Of a stretch of DNA of 64,000 bases, positions 1-8,351 are shown in pieces. Positions within the stretch are counted from its first letter, which is position 1. Each line of letters opens with the position of its first letter. The translations under genes and the position numbers were made by a program. The notes beneath the pieces are model-generated. The model was not told the origin of the DNA. It was given only the letters and a program-made list of their open reading frames with translations, and searched no databases. The DNA is taken from NCBI RefSeq assembly GCF_038561965.1, contig NZ_CP139348.1, forward strand, positions 1,922,001 to 1,986,000, read 5' to 3'. Source of the DNA: Stutzerimonas stutzeri. Lineage in GTDB: Bacteria > Pseudomonadota > Gammaproteobacteria > Pseudomonadales > Pseudomonadaceae.

Positions 1-261
1 GTCTTTCTCTCAGGCGCCGATTTCGCCCTGCTCAAGCTGTTCCTCGATCATCCGCAGCAGATCCTCGACCGCGACACCATCGCCAACGCCACGCGCGGCC
101 GCGAGGTGATGCCGCTGGAGCGCATCGTCGACATGGCTGTCAGCCGTCTGCGCCAGCGCCTGCGCGACACCGGCAAGTCGCCGCGGCTGATCCGCACCGT
201 GCGTGGCAGCGGCTATCTGTTGGCCACCCAGGTAACGCCGCACCATGAATCTGCGCACTGA
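1..261 (+). CDS. gltR: GltR-type response regulator, C-terminal part (partial)
   Basis: An open frame enters from the left edge and stops at 259-261. It encodes the last 86 residues of an OmpR/PhoB-type winged-helix DNA-binding domain. The recognition-helix region (MAVSRLRQRLRD) and the terminal wing (TVRGSGYL) are visible. The receiver domain lies outside the window. The frame overlaps the start of the kinase gene by 17 bases, so the two are translationally linked. The name is inferred from the linked GtrS kinase and glucose-type ABC operon; the sequence alone shows only the family. Confidence 0.85.
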   Translation, partial: VFLSGADFALLKLFLDHPQQILDRDTIANATRGREVMPLERIVDMAVSRLRQRLRDTGKSPRLIRTVRGSGYLLATQVTPHHESAH

Positions 262-1696
262 GCGGCGGCGCCTGCGGCTGGTGCCGCGCTCGCTGCTCGG
301 ACGGATGCTGCTCCTGACCCTGCTGGCGGTGTTGCTGGCTCAGGGCCTGTCGAGTCTGATCTGGCTGTCACAGCTGCGCGCCAGCCAGATGGAAGGCCTG
401 CTGACCAGCGCCCGCAGCCTGGCGCAGTCGATGGCCGCCAGCGTCAGCTACTTCCGTTCGTTGCCACTGGGCTATCGTCCGCTGGTACTCGATCAGCTGC
501 GCAGCATGGGCGGCACGCGGTTTTTCGTCTCGCTGAACGACAACCCGCTGGACATGAAGATTCTTCCGGAGACGCCGCGCAAGCGGGCCGTCCTGCATGA
601 AGTGGAGCAGGTGTTGCGTCAACGGCTCGGCGGCGAGGTGGACCTGACCATCGAATTCGTCAGTCCGGACGACCTGCGCATCTTCAACAGCGGCATCAAG
701 CTCGATGAACTGCCGCGCTCCTGGGCGCACTACGCGCTGGGGCTAGAACCGCTGTCGCCGCCGGTACTGGTGACGCAAATCCAGATCGCCCCACAGGAAT
801 GGCTGTACCTGGCCTCGCTGATGCCGGCGCCCTACGTCAGCCTGGAAGACGAGGGCCTGCCGATCCAGCAGCTCTGGTTCATCGTGCTGACCAGCGCCTT
901 TCTGCTGCTGTTCATCGGTCTGCTGGTGCGCTGGCAGAGCCGGCCACTCAAGCGCCTGGCCAAGGCAGCGCGTGAATTGTCGTTGGGCGCCGAGGTGCAA
1001 ACCCTGACCGAAACCGGCGCCAGTGAGATCGTCGAGGTGAGTCGCGCCTTCAACAACATGCGTGAGCGCATCAGCCGTTACCTGACCGAGCGGGGACAAC
1101 TGTTCAGCGCCATTTCCCACGACCTGCGTACGCCCATCACGCGGTTGCGCCTGCGGGTCGAGTTGCTGGAAGACGAAGCCCAGCAGATCAAATTCACCCG
1201 CGATCTCGACGAGCTGGAACTGCTGGTCAAGGGCGCGCTGCAATGCGTGAAGGACACTGATATCCACGAGAACATCGAGGCGGTCGACCTCAATCTGCTC
1301 CTCGAGCATATCGTCGAACCGTATCAGGCCTGTGACCGCACCCGCGTGACCCTGGACGGGCGCGCACTCGCCAGCTATCCCGGCAAGCCACTGGCGCTCA
1401 AGCGCTGCATCGGCAACCTGTTGGATAACGCGCTCAAGTACGGCGAGCGCGCCCATCTACACGTCGAGGACGACAAGGAGACGCTGGTGCTGCACGTCGA
1501 TGACGAGGGCCCTGGTGTACCGGAGCAGCGTCTTGAACAGGTCTTCGAGCCCCACGTACGACTGTCGGGGCAGCAGCAGGGCTATGGGCTGGGCCTTGGC
1601 ATTGCACGCAACATCGCCCACGCCCATGGCGGCGAGCTGAGCATGCGCAACCTGCAGCCGGGTGGGCTGAGGGTGACGCTGACCCTGCCGCGCTGA
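245..1696 (+). CDS. gtrS: Sensor histidine kinase GtrS
   Basis: A 483-residue inner-membrane histidine kinase. Membrane segments lie at about residues 19-40 and 209-229, enclosing a periplasmic sensor region of about 165 residues. A HAMP linker follows, then the phospho-acceptor motif SHDLRTP with His about 292. The ATPase domain has an N-box (GNLLDNALKYGE) and a G-box (GYGLGLGIARN). In Pseudomonas, GtrS senses 2-ketogluconate/6-phosphogluconate and drives GltR to control glucose uptake; that role is inferred from position directly before gtsABCD. The start overlaps the regulator gene. Confidence 0.88.
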   Translation: MNLRTERRRLRLVPRSLLGRMLLLTLLAVLLAQGLSSLIWLSQLRASQMEGLLTSARSLAQSMAASVSYFRSLPLGYRPLVLDQLRSMGGTRFFVSLNDNPLDMKILPETPRKRAVLHEVEQVLRQRLGGEVDLTIEFVSPDDLRIFNSGIKLDELPRSWAHYALGLEPLSPPVLVTQIQIAPQEWLYLASLMPAPYVSLEDEGLPIQQLWFIVLTSAFLLLFIGLLVRWQSRPLKRLAKAARELSLGAEVQTLTETGASEIVEVSRAFNNMRERISRYLTERGQLFSAISHDLRTPITRLRLRVELLEDEAQQIKFTRDLDELELLVKGALQCVKDTDIHENIEAVDLNLLLEHIVEPYQACDRTRVTLDGRALASYPGKPLALKRCIGNLLDNALKYGERAHLHVEDDKETLVLHVDDEGPGVPEQRLEQVFEPHVRLSGQQQGYGLGLGIARNIAHAHGGELSMRNLQPGGLRVTLTLPR

Positions 1697-1712
1697 ATCA
1701 GCCCCGTGCGCC

Positions 1713-1779
1713 TCGTTACGCGTGTCGCGCCTTTGTAACGGCCTTGTGACCATCGGCCATCCCTTCGTTACCCAGTGAC
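1713..1779 (+). promoter_or_regulatory. Putative GltR operator region upstream of gtsA
   Basis: Short repeats cluster between gtrS and gtsA. TTGTAAC (1733-1739) and TTGTGAC (1744-1750) are direct repeats spaced 11 bases apart, the usual tandem spacing for OmpR-family regulators. TCGTTAC occurs at 1713-1719 and again at 1765-1771, followed by CAGTGAC at 1773-1779. The arrangement fits an operator for the adjacent GltR, but no experimentally defined motif was compared. Confidence 0.4.
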
Positions 1780-1854
1780 CATTTTTCTGCGCATAGACTC
1801 GATCCATCGCAAGCGACCATGACTTGCAGGATAAAAACAAGAAGGTGCCCCTCC

Positions 1855-3102
1855 ATGAATGCGTTCCATCGTCTCGCTCTATCCGTTTCCCTTGCCCTGC
1901 CTGTTCTCGCCCACGCCGGCGAAGTCGAAGTTCTGCACTGGTGGACCTCCGGTGGTGAAAAGCGCGCGGCCGATACCCTGCAGAAGCTGGTCGAGCAGAA
2001 GGGCCACAGTTGGAAGGATTTTGCGGTGGCCGGTGGCGGCGGTGAGGCTGCCATGACTGTACTGAAAACCCGCGCCGTGTCCGGCAACCCGCCTTCTGCT
2101 GCACAGATCAAGGGCCCAGACATCCAGGAGTGGGGCGAGCTCGGCCTGCTCGCCAACCTTGATGACACCGCCAAGGCCGAGCGCTGGGATGAGCTGCTGC
2201 CAGAGCAGGTGCGCAAGATCATGCAGTACGACGGTTCCTACGTGGCCGTCCCGGTCAACGTACACCGGGTCAACTGGCTGTGGATCAATCCGGAAGTATT
2301 CGAAAAGGCCGGCGCCACGCCACCGAAGACGCTCGATGAGTTCTTTGCTGCAGCCGACAAGCTCAAAGCCGCCGGCTTTATCCCGGTTGCCCACGGTGGC
2401 CAGCCCTGGCAGGACGGCACTGTCTTCGAGGATTTCGTGCTGAGCATTCTCGGGCCGGACGACTATCACAAGGCCTTCGTCGAGCTGGATAACGACACCC
2501 TGACTGGCGACAAGATGGTCCAGGCCTTTACCGCCCTGAAAAAGCTGCGTGACTACATCGATCCCGATGCTGCGGGGCGCGAGTGGAACCGTGCTACGGG
2601 CATGGTCATCGACGGCAAAGCCGGCATGCAGATCATGGGCGACTGGGCAAAAAGCGAGTTCACCGCCGCCAACAAGGTGGCCGGTAAGGACTATCAGTGC
2701 CTGCCGTTCCCCGGAACCCAAGGCAGCTTTGCCTTCAACATCGACTCCCTGGCGATGTTCAAGCTCAGCAACGATGACAACCGCAAAGCCCAGGAAGACC
2801 TGGCGCGCACCGTGCTGGAGCCGGAATTCCAGACGTTCTTCAACCAGAACAAGGGCTCTATTCCGGTTCGCCAGGACCAGGACATGAGCGAGTTCGACGC
2901 CTGCGCCCAGCAGTCGATGACTGACTTCAAGGCGGCGGCCAAGGGCAGCGGTTTGCAGCCCAGTCTGACCCATGGCATGGCCGCTTCCAGCTATGTGCAG
3001 GGTGCGGTGTTCGACGTGGTCACCAACTTCTTCAACGATCCCAAGGCCGACCCGCAAAAGGCGGCCAAGCAGCTGGCTGCGGCGATCAAGGCCGTGCAGT
3101 AA
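1855..3102 (+). CDS. gtsA: Sugar ABC transporter, periplasmic binding protein (GtsA-like)
   Basis: A 415-residue extracellular solute-binding protein of family 1. It starts with a signal peptide (MNAFHRLALSVSLALPVLAHA, cleavage after AHA), and the mature protein opens with the VEVLHWW strand typical of sugar-binding proteins. An upstream in-frame ATG at 1819 would put 12 extra residues before the signal peptide, so 1855 is preferred; AAGGTG lies about 8 bases before it. It should deliver glucose or mannose to GtsBCD, but the LamB-type porin in the operon leaves maltose-type sugars possible. Confidence 0.87.
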   Translation: MNAFHRLALSVSLALPVLAHAGEVEVLHWWTSGGEKRAADTLQKLVEQKGHSWKDFAVAGGGGEAAMTVLKTRAVSGNPPSAAQIKGPDIQEWGELGLLANLDDTAKAERWDELLPEQVRKIMQYDGSYVAVPVNVHRVNWLWINPEVFEKAGATPPKTLDEFFAAADKLKAAGFIPVAHGGQPWQDGTVFEDFVLSILGPDDYHKAFVELDNDTLTGDKMVQAFTALKKLRDYIDPDAAGREWNRATGMVIDGKAGMQIMGDWAKSEFTAANKVAGKDYQCLPFPGTQGSFAFNIDSLAMFKLSNDDNRKAQEDLARTVLEPEFQTFFNQNKGSIPVRQDQDMSEFDACAQQSMTDFKAAAKGSGLQPSLTHGMAASSYVQGAVFDVVTNFFNDPKADPQKAAKQLAAAIKAVQ

Positions 3103-3108
3103 CGCTGA

Positions 3109-3127
3109 GGGCGGACCGCGTCCGCCC
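3109..3127 (+). other. Intercistronic hairpin after gtsA
   Basis: GGGCGGAC and GTCCGCCC form a perfect 8-bp stem with a CGC loop, seven bases after the gtsA stop and with no U-tract. Such hairpins between a binding-protein gene and its permease genes often protect the upstream message, giving more binding protein than permease. The hairpin is seen; the role is inferred. Confidence 0.55.
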
Positions 3128-3210
3128 GCTTCCCTGACGTACGTCCCGGCACATGCCCACGCCTGTGCCTTGGGCGACGACATCCCGGATTTCCCCGAGG
3201 GATCACACCC

Positions 3211-4128
3211 ATGAGCTCCATCGCGCTTCAAGCCAGGCCAGCCAAGGCCTCGCCGTTCGACGCCCTGCAGCGCTGGCTGCCCAAGCTGGTGCTGGCTCCG
3301 AGCATGCTGATCGTGCTGGTCGGCTTCTACGCCTACATCGGCTGGACCTTCCTGCTCTCGTTCACCAATTCACGCTTCATGCCCAGCTACAAATGGGTCG
3401 GCCTGCAGCAATACGAGCGCCTCTGGGATAACGACCGCTGGTGGGTCGCCAGCCAGAACCTGCTGGTCTTCGGTGGCTTGTTCATCGCCATCAGCCTGCT
3501 GATCGGCGTCGTGCTCGCCGTGCTGCTGGACCAGCGTATCCGTCGCGAAGGGCTGATCCGCACCATCTACCTGTACCCCATGGCGCTGTCGATGATCGTC
3601 ACCGGCACCGCCTGGCAGTGGCTGCTCAATCCTGGCTTGGGGCTGGACAAGCTGCTGCGCGATTGGGGCTGGGAAGGCTTTCGCTTCGACTGGCTGGTGG
3701 ACCCGGACCGGGTCATCTACTGCCTGGTGATCGCTGCAGTGTGGCAGGCCTCCGGGTTCGTCATGGCGCTGTTTCTTGCCGGCCTGCGCAGTGTCGATCA
3801 GTCGATCATCCGCGCCGCCCAGGTGGACGGTGCGAGCCTGCCGATCATCTACCTGCGCATCGTGTTGCCGAGTTTGCGCCCGGTGTTCTTCAGCGCGCTG
3901 ATGATCCTCGCCCACATCGCGATCAAGAGCTTCGACCTGGTGGCGGCGATGACAGCCGGTGGGCCGGGTTATTCCAGCGATCTGCCGGCGATGTTCATGT
4001 ACGCCCACACCTTCACCCGCGGCCAGATGGGCCTGGGTGCGGCGAGCGCCATTCTGATGCTCGGCGCGGTGATGGCGATCATCGTGCCGTACCTGTATTC
4101 CGAGCTGAGGAACAAGCGCCATGTCTGA
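3211..4128 (+). CDS. gtsB: Sugar ABC transporter permease (GtsB-like)
   Basis: A 305-residue MalF-type inner-membrane permease with about six hydrophobic segments. The cytoplasmic EAA loop (RAAQVDGASLPIIYLRIVLP), which docks on the ATPase, lies near residues 201-220. A CGAGGG ribosome site precedes the ATG. The stop overlaps the start of gtsC by eight bases, so the two permeases are coupled. It forms the membrane channel with GtsC; sugar specificity cannot be read from the permease. Confidence 0.88.
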   Translation: MSSIALQARPAKASPFDALQRWLPKLVLAPSMLIVLVGFYAYIGWTFLLSFTNSRFMPSYKWVGLQQYERLWDNDRWWVASQNLLVFGGLFIAISLLIGVVLAVLLDQRIRREGLIRTIYLYPMALSMIVTGTAWQWLLNPGLGLDKLLRDWGWEGFRFDWLVDPDRVIYCLVIAAVWQASGFVMALFLAGLRSVDQSIIRAAQVDGASLPIIYLRIVLPSLRPVFFSALMILAHIAIKSFDLVAAMTAGGPGYSSDLPAMFMYAHTFTRGQMGLGAASAILMLGAVMAIIVPYLYSELRNKRHV

Positions 4129-4963
4129 CTTCGCGCAACCGCGCCTGACCCTCGGGCGCCTGACTATCCATGCCACGCTGTTGCTGGCCTGTGCCGTCTA
4201 CCTGGTGCCGCTGATCGTGATGCTGCTGACCAGCTTCAAGACCCCGGAAGACATCCGCACGGGCAACCTGCTGAGCTGGCCGCAAGCCTTCAGTGCGATG
4301 GGTTGGCTGACCGCCTGGGACAGCATTGGCGGCTATTTCTGGAACTCGGTGAAGATCGTCATTCCGGCCGTGCTGATTTCCACGGCGCTGGGCGCGCTTA
4401 ACGGCTATGTGCTGTCGATGTGGCGCTTCCGTGGCTCGCAGCTGTTCTTCGGTCTACTGCTGTTCGGCTGCTTCCTGCCGTTCCAGGTGATCCTGCTGCC
4501 GGCGTCCTTTACGCTCGGCAAGCTGGGCCTGGCCAACACCACCACCGGCCTGGTGCTGGTGCATGTGGTCTACGGGCTGGCCTTCACCACGCTGTTCTTC
4601 CGCAACTTCTACGTCAGCGTGCCGGATGCGCTAGTGCGGGCGGCGCGACTGGACGGCGCCGGCTTCTTCACCATCTTCGGACGCATCCTGCTGCCGATGT
4701 CGGTGCCGATCATCATGGTTTGCCTGATCTGGCAGTTCACTCAGATCTGGAACGACTTCCTGTTCGGTGTGGTGTTCGCCAGTGGCGACACGCAGCCGGT
4801 CACCGTAGCGCTGAACAATCTGGTGAACACCAGCACCGGCGCCAAGCGATACAACGTCGACATGGCGGCCGCGATGATCGCTGGGCTGCCCACGCTGGTG
4901 GTCTACGTGGTCGCCGGCAAATATTTCCTGCGCGGGCTGACTGCCGGCGCCGTCAAGGGTTGA
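4121..4963 (+). CDS. gtsC: Sugar ABC transporter permease (GtsC-like)
   Basis: A 280-residue MalG-type permease, the second membrane subunit of the importer. It has about six hydrophobic segments. The EAA motif (RAARLDGAGFFTIFGRILLP) is at about residues 173-192. It overlaps gtsB by eight bases and is followed 12 bases later by the ATPase gene with a GAGGAG ribosome site, consistent with one operon. Confidence 0.88.
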   Translation: MSDFAQPRLTLGRLTIHATLLLACAVYLVPLIVMLLTSFKTPEDIRTGNLLSWPQAFSAMGWLTAWDSIGGYFWNSVKIVIPAVLISTALGALNGYVLSMWRFRGSQLFFGLLLFGCFLPFQVILLPASFTLGKLGLANTTTGLVLVHVVYGLAFTTLFFRNFYVSVPDALVRAARLDGAGFFTIFGRILLPMSVPIIMVCLIWQFTQIWNDFLFGVVFASGDTQPVTVALNNLVNTSTGAKRYNVDMAAAMIAGLPTLVVYVVAGKYFLRGLTAGAVKG

Positions 4964-4975
4964 GGAGAAACAACG

Positions 4976-6148
4976 ATGGCTTCCCTGGAACTGCGCAACG
5001 TTCAAAAGAATTATGGCAACAGCCAGATCGCGACGCTGAAGGACATCGCGCTGAGGATCGACGCCGGTGAGTTCCTGATCCTGGTCGGGCCTTCGGGCTG
5101 CGGAAAATCCACCCTGATGAACTGCATCGCCGGGCTGGAGAACATCACCGGCGGCGAGATTCTCGTCGACGGCGAAGACATCAGCCAGGCCAGTCCGAAG
5201 GATCGGGATATTGCCATGGTGTTCCAGTCCTACGCGCTCTATCCGACCATGAGCGTGCGCGACAACATCGCCTTCGGCCTGAAGATGCGCAAGGTATCGG
5301 CGGCCAAGATCGAGGAGGAGGTGGCGCGGGTTGCCAAGCTGCTGCAGATCGAGCCGTTGCTCGAGCGCAAACCGGCGCAGCTGTCCGGGGGCCAACAGCA
5401 GCGTGTGGCCATGGGCCGGGCACTGGCGCGACGGCCGAAGATCTATCTATTCGATGAACCTCTGTCGAATCTCGATGCCAAGCTGCGGGTGGAGATGCGT
5501 ACCGAGATCAAGCTGATGCACCAGCGCCTGAAAACCACCACGGTCTACGTCACCCATGACCAGATCGAGGCGATGACCCTCGGCGACAAGGTCGCGGTGA
5601 TGAAGGATGGCGTCATCCAGCAGTTCGGCACCCCGCACGAGATATACAACAACCCGGCCAACCTGTTCGTCGCCAGCTTCATCGGTTCGCCGCCGATGAA
5701 CTTCGTACCGCTGCGCATTCGCCAGCGCGACGGGCGCTGGGTGGGTGTGCTCAACAGCGAGCAGGGCAGTTGCGAGTTGCCGTTGCCGATTACCAGCGAC
5801 GAGGGTCTGCGTGACCGCGAGCTCATTCTCGGCATCCGGCCGGAACAAATTGGCCTGGCTGCAGCAGGATCAACGGATTTTTCTCTGGCAGTCGACATCG
5901 AAGTGGTGGAACCCACCGGGCCAGACACCTTGGTGGTGTTCACACTGAACCAGGTCAAGGCCTGTTGCCGGTTGGCACCGGATCAGGCTCCGCGGGTGGG
6001 GGAAACGCTCAATCTGCAATTTGATCCGCGCAAGGCGCTGCTTTTCGATGGGCAGACCGGCGAACGGCTGGGTGTCGTCCAGCCTGAGCCTGTACGTGAG
6101 AGCAAGGTTACTCGGCTGGTTTCCAACGGCGCGGGAACTGCGCAGTGA
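4976..6148 (+). CDS. gtsD: Sugar ABC transporter ATP-binding protein (GtsD/MalK-like)
   Basis: A 390-residue ATPase of the MalK/UgpC group. Walker A GPSGCGKST is at 38-46, the LSGGQ signature at 136-140, and Walker B IYLFDEP at 156-162, with a TOBE-type C-terminal extension from about residue 240. It powers sugar import through GtsB and GtsC. MalK-group ATPases can serve more than one importer, so sharing with a maltose system elsewhere is possible. Confidence 0.9.
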   Translation: MASLELRNVQKNYGNSQIATLKDIALRIDAGEFLILVGPSGCGKSTLMNCIAGLENITGGEILVDGEDISQASPKDRDIAMVFQSYALYPTMSVRDNIAFGLKMRKVSAAKIEEEVARVAKLLQIEPLLERKPAQLSGGQQQRVAMGRALARRPKIYLFDEPLSNLDAKLRVEMRTEIKLMHQRLKTTTVYVTHDQIEAMTLGDKVAVMKDGVIQQFGTPHEIYNNPANLFVASFIGSPPMNFVPLRIRQRDGRWVGVLNSEQGSCELPLPITSDEGLRDRELILGIRPEQIGLAAAGSTDFSLAVDIEVVEPTGPDTLVVFTLNQVKACCRLAPDQAPRVGETLNLQFDPRKALLFDGQTGERLGVVQPEPVRESKVTRLVSNGAGTAQ

Positions 6149-6151
6149 CAT

Positions 6152-6176
6152 GCCGCCTGCCTTGCCAGCAGGCGGC
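6152..6176 (+). other. Hairpin between gtsD and the porin gene
   Basis: GCCGCCTGC and GCAGGCGGC form a perfect 9-bp stem with a 7-base loop three bases after the gtsD stop. No U-tract follows, so it is unlikely to be a full terminator. A smaller hairpin (GAGCCG-TCT-CGGCTC, 6208-6222) lies further on. They may set the level of porin message relative to the transporter. Confidence 0.5.
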
Positions 6177-6258
6177 CGATGAAAGTGAACGGTTACAGGA
6201 ATGAAAAGAGCCGTCTCGGCTCGATCCAGCGATCAATAACAACAAAAGCGGAGTGGAT

Positions 6259-7482
6259 ATGAAAAAAACACTAACAGCGTTGGGCGTAGCGACCGCCGTT
6301 GCCGGAATGGCACTGCCTCTGAGCGCCCACGCCCTGGAATTCACCGGCTACATGCGTAGCGGCGTCGGTGAATCGGTTAACAGCGACTCGCAATCCTGCT
6401 TCCAGTTGCCTGGCGCGCCGAGCAAGTACCGCCTCGGTAACGAATGTGAGCAGTACGGCGAGCTGGATCTTCGTCACGACCTCTACACCTTTGCCGACGG
6501 CTCGGTTTTGAGCCTGGAAGGCATGGCGGCCTTGTACAACCAGTACAACCACACCCCGAAATTTACCGGCGATCACGGCTGGGCGCGGATGGTGCAGGCC
6601 TATGCCGAGTGGAGCAAGGTGCCGGCACTCAATAACGGCTCGCTGTGGGCCGGGCGCCGGTTCTACAAGCGTAACGACATCCACATCTCCGACTTCTATT
6701 ACTGGAACCAGAGCGCCACCGGCGCCGGGGTTGAGGACATGGAAATCGGCGGGCTGAAGTACAGCTACGCCTTCTCGCGCAAGGACAGCGTATTCCAGAA
6801 GAATTACGTCAATCGCCACGACTTCAACGTCGGCGGCTTCGACAGCAACCCGGGCGGCGAGCTGGAGTTTGGTGTCAGCTACATCGACAAGCCCAGCCGT
6901 GACGACGCTCACAGTGGCTGGGCAGTGACGGTGCAGCACGTGCAGTCGGACTTTCTCGGTGGCAAGAACACCGTGGCGTTGCAGTACGGTGAAGGCCCAG
7001 GCACTGGCCTCGGCTACACCGGCGACGTGACACTGGATGACAGTGCCAAGAGCTGGCGCGTAGTGGAGTATTTCGACTGGCAGCTGACGCCGCGCTTTGG
7101 CGGCCAGTTCCAGGTCGTCTACCAGAAAGACAAGCGCGCTGATGGCGGTGACCAGGATTGGTGGTCGGTGGGTGCACGTCCGGTTTATGCGATCAACGAG
7201 CAGTTCAAGCTCGTTGCCGAAGTAGGGCATGACCAGATCGATGCCACCGACGGCACGCGCAAGTTGAGCAAGTTCACCGTTGCGCCGACCTGGTCACCGT
7301 CAGGTCCGGGATTCTGGGCGCGCCCCGAGTTCCGCCTGTATTACACCTACGCCAGCTGGAACGATGCCGCGCAGCGTGCAGCCAACCTGATGGCCGAGGG
7401 CTCGGCGTTGTCCGATACGGGTGCGTTCGGTAATGCCCAGCACGGTTCGAACTTCGGCGTGCAGGTGGAGCACTGGTGGTAA
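6259..7482 (+). CDS. lamB: LamB-family maltoporin-like outer-membrane channel
   Basis: A 407-residue outer-membrane porin. A signal peptide (ends LSAHA) is followed by the LamB-type start FTGYMRSGVG, then the conserved SKYRLGNECEQYGEL stretch and the WAGRRFYKRNDIHISDFYYW region. It ends in aromatic HWW, as expected for assembly by the Bam complex. These match the maltoporin family, not OprB. GTG at 6253 is possible, but ATG 6259 has a better-spaced GGAG site and starts MKKTLTAL. Placement after gtsABCD says it supplies sugar to that importer. Confidence 0.87.
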   Translation: MKKTLTALGVATAVAGMALPLSAHALEFTGYMRSGVGESVNSDSQSCFQLPGAPSKYRLGNECEQYGELDLRHDLYTFADGSVLSLEGMAALYNQYNHTPKFTGDHGWARMVQAYAEWSKVPALNNGSLWAGRRFYKRNDIHISDFYYWNQSATGAGVEDMEIGGLKYSYAFSRKDSVFQKNYVNRHDFNVGGFDSNPGGELEFGVSYIDKPSRDDAHSGWAVTVQHVQSDFLGGKNTVALQYGEGPGTGLGYTGDVTLDDSAKSWRVVEYFDWQLTPRFGGQFQVVYQKDKRADGGDQDWWSVGARPVYAINEQFKLVAEVGHDQIDATDGTRKLSKFTVAPTWSPSGPGFWARPEFRLYYTYASWNDAAQRAANLMAEGSALSDTGAFGNAQHGSNFGVQVEHWW

Positions 7483-7492
7483 GCGCGACTGG

Positions 7493-8269
7493 TTAGCGGG
7501 TCGCCATCCAGATCAGTAGTCCGGCCTGGAACAGCGCCAGCGCAATCAGGCTGACGATGGTGAATCGCAGCGCACCGTCCTCGCGGCGGAAGCGGGCGAT
7601 ACGCTCCTGCAGGTCGCGGATCTGGTTTTCCTGCGCCTGCAGGTTGCGGTCGGCCTGCTCCAACATGGCTGCGGCGTCCTGCAGTTCGACGACCTGGACC
7701 TTTTCGCTGTTCCAGTCAGGTCGCAGGATGCTGACCCGCGGCGCACCGTAGGTCGCCGTGGCCGTCTGATCCTTGGGGTAGTCGATGTCGAAGCCCTGAG
7801 TGCGCAGGCAATGGTCACGACGCAGGCGCTGGTCGTCACTCGATACGTCCTTCAGCGCCCCACCTTCAATTAGATAGTGGCCCCAACGCCGCTGTGCCCA
7901 AGCTGCGCCCTGCGCGAGCAGGAAGCGGCCGAGCCCGCGATTGGCTGGTTCCAGCCGCAGGCCCGAATCAGGCCCGAAGCGCAGCTCCTTGCTGCGGTGA
8001 TCGGCCCAGACCTCCAGCACGTTGTTCTTGCGCGCGCGCACCTGGCCGGGAATGTTGATGAACATCCGCAGCAGGCTCTGTTCAGGTGTATGGCGTTCGA
8101 GCTGAGCCAGTTCGACGAAGCGCAGCGGACGTGCGCCGCCGTCGCGTTCGGTTGGCAGTGGCGCCAGGCGCAGCAAGCGAAACCGGTCGGGCTTGAGTTC
8201 TGCCCACGGATGTTTCGGCTTTTCGGCCAGGTCTTTCTCGGCGGTTGGAGTCGTCTCGGTGTCGGTCAT
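7493..8269 (-). CDS. GNAT-like protein with coiled coil and C-terminal membrane anchor
   Basis: A 258-residue protein with no certain family. Residues about 45-175 resemble a GNAT acyltransferase fold: GLGRFLLAQGAAWAQ looks like the acetyl-CoA-binding helix, and LRRDHCLRTQGFDIDYP resembles the terminal RxxxYxxxGF element. A predicted coiled coil follows (LEQADRNLQAQENQIRDLQE), then one membrane segment at the C-terminus (VSLIALALFQAGLLIWMAT). The start was moved to 8269, where AGGAA lies 7 bases upstream; longer in-frame starts lack typical sequence. The GNAT reading is weak inference. It lies 82 bases downstream of the hydrolase gene. Confidence 0.7.
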   Translation of the reverse strand: MTDTETTPTAEKDLAEKPKHPWAELKPDRFRLLRLAPLPTERDGGARPLRFVELAQLERHTPEQSLLRMFINIPGQVRARKNNVLEVWADHRSKELRFGPDSGLRLEPANRGLGRFLLAQGAAWAQRRWGHYLIEGGALKDVSSDDQRLRRDHCLRTQGFDIDYPKDQTATATYGAPRVSILRPDWNSEKVQVVELQDAAAMLEQADRNLQAQENQIRDLQERIARFRREDGALRFTIVSLIALALFQAGLLIWMATR

Positions 8270-8351
8270 CTGCGCGTTCCTGGGCCTGCGCGGCGGCTCG
8301 TTCAGGAGTCGTATCGGGCCATCGTCACGCGGGCTATCGGCCGCGCGGCGC

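Noticed and set aside
6259..7482. Annotation of the porin as OprB by synteny alone
   Set aside because: The sequence shows LamB-type landmarks from start to end; synteny was overruled.
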